64,000 bases of DNA from assembly GCA_963741565.1 (NCBI GenBank), contig CAVUIK010000009.1, positions 62,001-126,000 on the forward strand, in the 5' to 3' direction. The translations under genes were made by a program, and so were the position numbers. How positions within the stretch are numbered: position 1 is the first letter of the stretch; each line of letters begins with the position of its first letter. This stretch comes from Ga0077555 sp963741565. GTDB lineage: Bacteria > Pseudomonadota > Alphaproteobacteria > Rhizobiales > Hyphomicrobiaceae. The notes below the pieces were generated by a model. The model saw only the letters and a list, made by a program, of their open reading frames with translations. It made no database searches and had not been told where the DNA came from. Shown here piece by piece: positions 1 through 5,413 of the stretch.

Positions 1-1
1 C

Positions 2-841
2 ATTCTCGTCGACGCTGCAGGCCGCGAGAATGTCGCCGCCGCGCTAGGCCTCGACAATTCGACCAACTACGCGACACGCGCGATCGGCCCGCTGATCGGC
101 GGCATCGCCTATCAGCTGCTCGGCATCGAAGGCATCTATGTATTGATCGCGGTCTGCTATTTCGCGTGCTTTGATCTGGCGACGCGGTTGACGGTGACCC
201 GCGCGGCCACGGCCCCGAGCACACCTTCCGCCGGCTGGCTTGCCGCGCTGAAGGTTCCGCGCGAGCTGATTTTTAACCGGCGCTTCGCCGTCATCATGGG
301 GGTGACGCTCGTCTACAACATGTTCTGTTTCCCATTCACGACCATGGTGCCCGTAATCGCCCAGAAGGACTTTCTGCTGGTGCCGATCCTCGTCGGCGCT
401 CTGTCGGCGTGCGAAGGGATCGGTGGCACATTCGGCGCCTTGCTGGTCGGCATGTTCGGCAGCGAGCGGACGCTCTTCCGATATTACTACTTCGGCACCG
501 TAACCTTGCTGGTGTTGATGTTCGGTCTTTCGTTCCATCTCACGGTGCCGACGGCCGTCGCCGTCCTGCTGCTCACCGGCATGGCCGCCTCCGCCTTCTC
601 GGCGACACAGTACGCCCTCGTCCACGTCATCGCGCCGCCGGAGGTGCGCGGCCGTGCGACCGGCGTGCTGTCTCTGTTCATCGGCTCGTCGATGATCGGC
701 CACTATATGGCCGGCCAGCTGTTCGGCGTCTTCCCCTCAGCCGAGGCGATGCGGATCATGGCCGCTTCGGGGCTCTCGGTGATGCTGATCCTCGGCGGCC
801 TCTGGTGGACGGCTACCACGCCGGCGCCCGGCCGCGCTTGA
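2..841 (+). CDS. MFS exporter, C-terminal part (partial)
   Basis: Carboxy-terminal part of a major facilitator superfamily transporter, an inner-membrane proton-driven exporter. The frame is open from base 2, so the start lies left of the window; 279 residues are visible. The visible part opens with a loop around RENVAAALGLDNSTNY, followed by about eight hydrophobic segments separated by short charged loops such as PPEVRGRATGV. This arrangement resembles the enterobactin-exporter-like (MFS_3/DHA3) branch, but the substrate cannot be read from sequence. The stop is TGA at 839-841, and a hydrolase gene follows 30 bases later on the same strand, so the two may be cotranscribed. The family call is firm; the subfamily is inference. 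Confidence 0.85.
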   Translation: MLVDAAGRENVAAALGLDNSTNYATRAIGPLIGGIAYQLLGIEGIYVLIAVCYFACFDLATRLTVTRAATAPSTPSAGWLAALKVPRELIFNRRFAVIMGVTLVYNMFCFPFTTMVPVIAQKDFLLVPILVGALSACEGIGGTFGALLVGMFGSERTLFRYYYFGTVTLLVLMFGLSFHLTVPTAVAVLLLTGMAASAFSATQYALVHVIAPPEVRGRATGVLSLFIGSSMIGHYMAGQLFGVFPSAEAMRIMAASGLSVMLILGGLWWTATTPAPGRA

Positions 842-871
842 CCCGGCGCCAGGGAGCGGAGACAAGTCGCG

Positions 872-1690
872 ATGGCCATGATCACCAAGACTATCGCCGC
901 GCTGCTCGTCGTCTATGGCGCAATCGTCTTCGCCATGTGGCTCGGCCAGCGCCGCCTGATGTATGTGCCCGATGCGACACGCACGGCGCCCGCTGCGATG
1001 GGTCTGGCCGATGTGACCGAGGCGCTGGTCGAAACGCCGGACGGTGCGCGGATCGTGACCTGGCAGGCCCGCGCCCGCGACGGCCAACCGACGCTGCTCT
1101 ACTTCCACGGCAACGGCGGCAACCTCGCAGGCCGCGCCAACCGGTACCAGCGCTATCGGGCGCGCGGTTTCGGCTTGATGGCCATGAGCTATCGCAGCTA
1201 CAGCGGCAGCACCGGCTCCCCGACCGAGGCCAACAACCTCGCCGATGCGCGCCTCGTCTACCATCACTTGATCCAGAGCGGCGTGAAGCCGGCCGAGATC
1301 GTCGTCTATGGTGAGTCGCTCGGCTCCGGCGTCGCCGTCCAGATCGCGGCCGAGAAGGCGGTTGCAGCCGTGGTCCTCGACGCGCCCTACACCTCGGCCA
1401 TGGACGTGGCGGCACGGGCCTATCCATTTTTGCCCGTCCGGCCACTGTTGGCTGACCGCTACGAAAGCAACCGGTACATCGGCTCCGTGCGCGTGCCCGT
1501 GCTGGTGCTGCACGGCGAGCGGGACACCGTCATTCCCGTCGGCTTGGGGCGGGCGCTGCATGCCATGGCCAATGAGCCGAAACGGCTGGTGATCTATCCG
1601 GACGGCGGCCACACAAATCTCGATGATTTCGGCGCCGTGGATGCCGTCACCGGCTGGCTTGCCGACATCAAGGTGACGCGCGCGCGCTGA
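872..1690 (+). CDS. membrane-anchored alpha/beta hydrolase, Bem46/ABHD-like
   Basis: Serine hydrolase of the alpha/beta fold (272 aa), of the Bem46/ABHD13-17 type. Residues 5-24 form a hydrophobic N-terminal anchor, so the domain probably faces the periplasm. The oxyanion strand is YFHGNGGN (77-84). The catalytic triad is visible as Ser149 in GESLGSG, Asp218 in HGERDTVIP and His247 in GGHTNL. The start ATG at 872 lies 30 bases after the MFS stop. Natural substrates of this family are poorly known (acyl esters or protein acyl groups in eukaryotic relatives), so only the fold and catalytic type are claimed. Confidence 0.85.
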   Translation: MAMITKTIAALLVVYGAIVFAMWLGQRRLMYVPDATRTAPAAMGLADVTEALVETPDGARIVTWQARARDGQPTLLYFHGNGGNLAGRANRYQRYRARGFGLMAMSYRSYSGSTGSPTEANNLADARLVYHHLIQSGVKPAEIVVYGESLGSGVAVQIAAEKAVAAVVLDAPYTSAMDVAARAYPFLPVRPLLADRYESNRYIGSVRVPVLVLHGERDTVIPVGLGRALHAMANEPKRLVIYPDGGHTNLDDFGAVDAVTGWLADIKVTRAR

Positions 1691-1711
1691 TCGGATCGGC
1701 GCTGCAGCAAC

Positions 1712-1740
1712 AAAAAAGCCCGGCTCTAGGCCGGGCTTTC
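1712..1740 (-). terminator. rho-independent terminator of rpsU (possibly bidirectional)
   Basis: A perfect 10-bp stem, AAAGCCCGGC (1715-1724) with GCCGGGCTTT (1730-1739), encloses a 5-base loop. Read on the minus strand it is followed by six T residues (complement of 1712-1717), the classical intrinsic terminator pattern downstream of rpsU. On the plus strand only three T follow, so termination of the hydrolase mRNA would be weaker. Confidence 0.85.
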
Positions 1741-1766
1741 GAATGTCTCGCCAAAGGGCGCTCTGG

Positions 1767-2186
1767 TCAGCGCGGGCCGCCGAAGCCACCGCCACCGCCG
1801 CCGAAGCCACCGCCCTGGCCACCGCCGCCGCCCTGGCCACCACCGCCATAGCCGCCGCCACCGCCGCCACCAAATCCACCGCCGCCACCGCCGAAGCCGC
1901 CGCGACCACCACCGCCGGCCGCGCCGCCTGGACCACCACGGCCCGGTGCACCCGGACCCGTCTTCGTCACGGCTTTGCCCGGCAGCAGGCCCTCGCGCTG
2001 CAGACGCTTGCGCGCGAGCTTGCGGGCGCGGCGGACCGCCTCCGCCTTCTCACGAACGCGCTTCTCGGAGGGTTTCTCAAAGTAATTCCGGAGCTTCATC
2101 TCACGAAAAATGCCCTCGCGCTGCATCTTCTTCTTGAGCGCTTTCAGGGCCTGATCGACGTTGTTGTCGCGGACGAGGACTTGCAA
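1767..2186 (-). CDS. rpsU: 30S ribosomal protein S21 with long Gly-rich C-terminal tail
   Basis: Small-subunit ribosomal protein S21. Residues 1-67 carry the family core (start MQVLVRDNNVDQALKALKKK, then basic helices with KRVREKAEAVRRARKLARKR). S21 is normally about 70-100 residues; this product is 139 because residues 75-139 form a tail made almost only of Gly with a few Arg, Tyr, Phe and Gln (RGG- and GGGYGG-like). The start is a TTG at 2184-2186: the next codons give the conserved QVLVRDNN, no ATG fits, and AAGGA lies about 10 bases upstream. The tail DNA is a run of CCACCGCCG-type repeats, so slippage could alter its length. Core identity is certain; the role of the tail is unknown. Confidence 0.93.
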   Translation of the reverse strand: MQVLVRDNNVDQALKALKKKMQREGIFREMKLRNYFEKPSEKRVREKAEAVRRARKLARKRLQREGLLPGKAVTKTGPGAPGRGGPGGAAGGGGRGGFGGGGGGFGGGGGGGYGGGGQGGGGGQGGGFGGGGGGFGGPR

Positions 2187-2389
2187 GTGGCTGTTTTCCT
2201 TACAGGGTTCTCAGCATGTCGCTGGTGTTTCGAAGTCGGCGCAATTCGGCCTGCGGCAGGATTGCACCCATTGAACATCTTCTATCAAACCGCAGTTAAC
2301 GTGTCTACCGCGTTACCGTCACCCAATATTTGACAAACCGGGCTTGGCTCGCCTCCCACGCAGGCATCGCTGCCGTCCCCGAGGCCCGC

Positions 2390-2906
2390 ATGTCCCGCGC
2401 TCGCGCCCCAAATATCCCGGAACCATCGAATTGCACGCTGCGCGACCTGCAACCGGGGCGATATCGGCTGGGTCGTGCATCGCCATGCCGTCCTTTACAC
2501 CCAGGAGTACGGCTGGGATGCCACGTTCGAGGCGATGGTCGCCCGGGTCGGCGCCGATTTCATCGAAACCCGCGATCCCACCAAGGAACGGGCCTGGATC
2601 GCCGAGTTGGAGGGCCGCATCGTCGGCTCGGTCTTCCTGGTCAAAAAGTCGGATACGATCGCCAAGCTGCGCCTCTTCTATGTGGAGCCAGATGTGCGCG
2701 GCCACCGAATCGGGCGCCGCCTTGTCGAAACCTGCGTCGATCACGCGCGGTCGCTTGGCTACGCGCGCATGACACTGTGGACCAACGACATCCTGACCGC
2801 CGCTCGGACGATCTACGAAACAACCGGCTTCGCGCTCGTCCACAGCGAGCCACACCACAGTTTCGGCAAGTCGCTCGTCGGTGAAACGTGGGAGCGCGAC
2901 CTCTGA
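2390..2906 (+). CDS. GNAT-family N-acetyltransferase, interrupted by an apparent frameshift
   Basis: Acetyltransferase of the GNAT superfamily, resembling the acetyltransferase half of bifunctional MarR-GNAT proteins. The frame from GTG 2475 to the stop at 2904-2906 holds the domain: FYVEPDVRGHRIGRRLVE is the acetyl-CoA-binding loop (RGHRIG), followed by TLWTNDILTAARTIYE and a C-terminal PHHSFGKSLVGETW. The first strand and helix lie in another frame: ATG 2390 leads to LRDLQPG, after which the run GGGG at 2455-2458 breaks the frame. Reading one G fewer would give LRDLQPGDIGWVVHRH joined directly to the downstream frame. Either the gene is broken or one base is wrong in the assembly. No MarR domain is present upstream. 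Confidence 0.7.
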
Positions 2907-2975
2907 ACGCCACCGAGTGCCCGCACTCCCGCATGATCACTGGTGGCCAGGCGCGCGCGCGCATATACTGGAACC

Positions 2976-3500
2976 ATGATCGAAGCAGTTCTCAGCGTTG
3001 GCCTCGTGGTCGAGCGGCGCAAGCTGACTGGCCCATGGGGCGGATTTGCATGGCGACCGGTGACCATCTTTGCGACATCACCGGATGTCGAGCCATGGAC
3101 CAGTCTTGGCGGCAATGCCGAGACGGCACGCTATTTCGCCGGCGAATATTCCGTGTGCCTCTACTCTACGGATACCGCCAATTACAGGGACAATTTGGAG
3201 TCGGGCACGCCGAAACTCTGGATCGTACTGCGCGCCGATGGACCCGAGCCGCCCATCGAAGTGTTGGCCATCACCGCCGATCCGGCCGAAGGCGAGGCCA
3301 ATACGGAGGCCGGCTCAAACGTGGTCGAGACTCTCCCCATGCCGCTGGACATCGCGGCGGCGGTTGCCGAATTCATCGCGGCACACCATGTCGAACGTCC
3401 TGTAATCAAACGCCGCCGTGACCGCGCCGAGCCGGATGTGCGGTGGCGCGGAGGCGCAGGGCCAGGTCCGGCGAAACCCCGGACCGGCGACAAGGAGTAG
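2976..3500 (+). CDS. DUF3305 protein, formate dehydrogenase region
   Basis: Conserved protein of the DUF3305 family (174 aa), found beside periplasmic formate dehydrogenase genes; its biochemical role is not established. The start is taken as ATG 2976 (MIEAVLSVGLVVERRK), because that is where family-like sequence begins; an in-frame GTG at 2943 would add an unlikely basic stretch. The core (residues about 1-150) contains RKLTGPWGGFAWRPV and an acidic middle; the tail is basic and Pro-rich. The stop TAG at 3498-3500 lies inside the ribosome-binding region of the next gene, so the two are clearly one transcript. Probable role (inference): assembly or maturation of the dehydrogenase. Confidence 0.8.
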   Translation: MIEAVLSVGLVVERRKLTGPWGGFAWRPVTIFATSPDVEPWTSLGGNAETARYFAGEYSVCLYSTDTANYRDNLESGTPKLWIVLRADGPEPPIEVLAITADPAEGEANTEAGSNVVETLPMPLDIAAAVAEFIAAHHVERPVIKRRRDRAEPDVRWRGGAGPGPAKPRTGDKE

Positions 3501-3505
3501 CGCCG

Positions 3506-4273
3506 ATGGCGCCCGAACAGCCAAAATCCGAGATGCAACCGATGGACGGCGAGACGTTCCTCTCCCGTTGGTCCCGCCGCAAGCGCACTGGCGACGATAC
3601 GGCCCCCGTTCAACCTAAAACGGACGCGCCAGGCCGGACCGAAAAAGACGCAGCCGCTGCCCAAATCCCTGCCACGGGCGAACCCGTCATTGACCTTTCG
3701 AAACTCCCGAAACTCGAGGATTTCACGGCGTCGACCGACATCACGGCCTTCCTGCAGAAAGGCATTCCGGACGAATTGAAGCGGCTGGCCTTGCGAAAAG
3801 CGTGGTCGCTCGATCCCCAGATCCGCGACTTCGTCGAGGTGGCCGAGAACCAATACGACTGGAATACGCCCGGCGGTGCACCTGGATATGGCGACCTCGA
3901 TCCCGGCAGCAATCTCCAGGCCTTGCTGGCGCAGGCGACGGGCCAGTCCGATCCGACGGACGTCGTCGCGGCCGGCCCCGGCGGCGCCGCGCCCGACGGG
4001 CCATCCGCGACGAAAGTCTCAAGCAGCCATGTTGCGGTGCCCTCGGATGAGCATCCGTCTGGTCGAGGCGGCGGCATTGACCGCGACGCGGGAGCCTGCG
4101 AACGAGCCGATACGCCGACCTCTGCCGATACTGCAAGCGACGAAACGGACAGGTCTTTTGCGCCAGCTGTCCAGATTGCGACGCCTACCCCTCCTTCGAC
4201 GCCGGAGCATCCCGCCGACCCGGCAGGTCCGCGACGCAAGCGCCATGGCGGTGCGCTGCCGGAGGGCTATTAG
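3506..4273 (+). CDS. DUF3306 protein, formate dehydrogenase region
   Basis: Conserved protein of the DUF3306 family (255 aa), partner of DUF3305. The start is ATG 3506, preceded by AAGGAG (3492-3497) at good spacing and five bases after the DUF3305 stop. Residues 8-25 hold GETFLSRWSRRK, the opening motif of the family, and residues about 60-130 hold the conserved part around DFTASTDITAFLQKGIP and the helix LRKAWSLDPQIRDFVEVAENQYDWN. The last 110 residues are low complexity, acidic and Pro/Ala-rich, and probably disordered. No catalytic motif is visible. The position upstream of the chaperone and structural genes fits a maturation role, but this is inference. Confidence 0.8.
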   Translation: MAPEQPKSEMQPMDGETFLSRWSRRKRTGDDTAPVQPKTDAPGRTEKDAAAAQIPATGEPVIDLSKLPKLEDFTASTDITAFLQKGIPDELKRLALRKAWSLDPQIRDFVEVAENQYDWNTPGGAPGYGDLDPGSNLQALLAQATGQSDPTDVVAAGPGGAAPDGPSATKVSSSHVAVPSDEHPSGRGGGIDRDAGACERADTPTSADTASDETDRSFAPAVQIATPTPPSTPEHPADPAGPRRKRHGGALPEGY

Positions 4274-4307
4274 AGCCCGATTCTGGCCGGTTTTTCCTCA
4301 GGCAATC

Positions 4308-4372
4308 TTGTACCACCCGGCGTCGTGTGGTACCAAAAGCGCCATACGATCTAGATTTGGTCCACGACCAAA
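4308..4372 (+). promoter_or_regulatory. inverted repeats upstream of the fdh leader, candidate operator
   Basis: Two dyads lie in the DUF3306-torD gap. One is TTTGGTC-CAC-GACCAAA at 4356-4372, a perfect 7-bp dyad with a 3-base centre. The other pairs GTACCAC (4310-4316) with GTGGTAC (4327-4333), the latter part of the palindrome TGGTACCA. A weak promoter-like pair, TTGTAC (4308-4313) and TACCAA (4331-4336) spaced by 17, coincides with the second dyad. Together they look like a regulator site controlling transcription of the leader and the formate dehydrogenase genes. No regulator is encoded nearby and none is named here. Confidence 0.4.
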
Positions 4373-4390
4373 CTATTCCCAAAAAACAAA

Positions 4391-4472
4391 AAGGCTCGGC
4401 GTTGCGCCGATCGCGCACCGGCAAACGGTGCGGAACCTCAGCCTTCTGTTCCAGAAGGGTGGGGTGGGAGGT
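4391..4472 (+). ncRNA. structured 5' leader, candidate riboswitch or translational switch of the fdh operon
   Basis: The bases just upstream of the TorD-type gene can fold as a three-way junction. A closing stem AAGGCT (4391-4396) pairs with AGCCTT (4440-4445). It encloses hairpin CGGCG-TTG-CGCCG (4397-4409) and hairpin CGCACCG-GCAAA-CGGTGCG (4414-4432). The 3' strand of the closing stem overlaps a mutually exclusive hairpin CCTTCTG-TTC-CAGAAGG (4442-4458). ACCTC (4435-4439) can pair with GAGGT (4468-4472), which lies in the Shine-Dalgarno region of the GTG start at 4478. Alternative pairings plus a maskable ribosome site are the design of a riboswitch. In front of a molybdoenzyme operon a molybdenum-cofactor sensor is an obvious guess, but that identity is unproven. 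Confidence 0.45.
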
Positions 4473-4477
4473 GTGAC

Positions 4478-5134
4478 GTGCTCAGGGTTATGGGTGGCGA
4501 AGACGGTCCGTCGTCTGCGCCGGCCAAGACGAACGAAGCAAAACTGCAAGGTGTCCGCCAGGCGGATCCTGTCGATCATGCGCGATCGATGGAATACTTG
4601 CTGCTGGCCAACATTCTCACGCGCGCGCCATCGGCCGAATTGCTCTCCGAGATTACCAACATCCGCGGCGACGCCTCGCCGCTCGGCATGGCGCATCTGG
4701 CCTTGGCCGGGGCTGCCCGCGCCACGGTGCCCGCCGACGTCGGCGCAGAATACCTGCGCCTGTTCGTCGGTGTCGGCCGCGGCGAAATCCTGCCCTACGG
4801 CAGTTTCTATCTGACCGGCTTCTTGAATGAGCGACCGCTCGCCCGCGTGCGCGAGGACCTCATTCGACTGGGCATTGCACGCAAGGATCAGGTGTTCGAG
4901 CCGGAAGATCACATCGGCTCCCTATTCGAAGTCATGGCCGGCCTGATCGGCGGCGCGTTCGAGGGCCACACGGCCGCAGCCGACGCTTTCTTCAATCGCC
5001 ACATCGCGCCATGGGCTGGCCGCTTGATGACGGACATCGCGAACGCCCCATCGGCGCAGTTCTATAAACCGGTCGCAGCCCTCGGGATCGCTTGGCTCGA
5101 GATCGAAACCGCGGCCATGCGAATACCAGAATGA
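4478..5134 (+). CDS. TorD/DmsD-family molybdoenzyme chaperone
   Basis: Cytoplasmic, all-helical chaperone of the TorD family (218 aa). Family members bind the Tat signal of a molybdoenzyme catalytic subunit and hold it until cofactor insertion is finished. The motif region is YGSFYLTGFLNERPLARVRED (split here: YGSFYLTGF then NERPLARVRED) at about 107-127, followed by EDHIGSLFEVMAGLIGG. The start is GTG 4478, six bases after GGGAGG (4466-4471); this site is inside the structured leader described separately. The stop TGA at 5132-5134 is followed by the Tat peptide gene. The client is almost certainly the FdhA encoded 280 bases downstream. Confidence 0.88.
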   Translation: MLRVMGGEDGPSSAPAKTNEAKLQGVRQADPVDHARSMEYLLLANILTRAPSAELLSEITNIRGDASPLGMAHLALAGAARATVPADVGAEYLRLFVGVGRGEILPYGSFYLTGFLNERPLARVREDLIRLGIARKDQVFEPEDHIGSLFEVMAGLIGGAFEGHTAAADAFFNRHIAPWAGRLMTDIANAPSAQFYKPVAALGIAWLEIETAAMRIPE

Positions 5135-5178
5135 CGAATCAATTCACCGACATGAAACAGAAAGCGAAGGAGACAGCC

Positions 5179-5391
5179 ATGAACTCCAAGGATGAGGCGG
5201 CCGGCGTCGATCGTCGCGGCTTCCTGCGCGCTTTCGGAAGCGGAGCCGTCGGCACGGCCGCCGCCGCTGCAACGGCCGGCGTCGTCGCGCCGACGGCAGC
5301 TGCAGCTGCCGAGAGCGCTGTCGACCGCAAGAAGACGCGCTACCGCGAGTCTGACCACGTCAAAGCCTATTACCGCACCAACCGGTACTGA
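5179..5391 (+). CDS. formate dehydrogenase region Tat-signal small protein
   Basis: A 70-residue protein that is mostly a twin-arginine signal. The start is ATG 5179, preceded by GAAGGAG (5166-5172). DRRGFLRAFGSG (11-22) is the Tat motif, then an Ala-rich hydrophobic core and an Ala cleavage region. What remains is a short basic peptide (KKTRYRESDHVKAYYRTNRY). Such peptides accompany periplasmic formate dehydrogenases and are known as the formate dehydrogenase region Tat target family; their function is unknown. An alternative start at 5131 overlaps the chaperone stop as ATGA but lacks a ribosome site. The fdhA gene begins 22 bases later. Confidence 0.85.
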   Translation: MNSKDEAAGVDRRGFLRAFGSGAVGTAAAAATAGVVAPTAAAAAESAVDRKKTRYRESDHVKAYYRTNRY

Positions 5392-5413
5392 ACGGATCTC
5401 GGGAGGACATTAC

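Noticed and set aside
737..1951. Minus-strand frame of 404 codons across the hydrolase and rpsU
   Set aside because: Its Val/Ala-rich start is the rpsU Gly repeat read in another frame.
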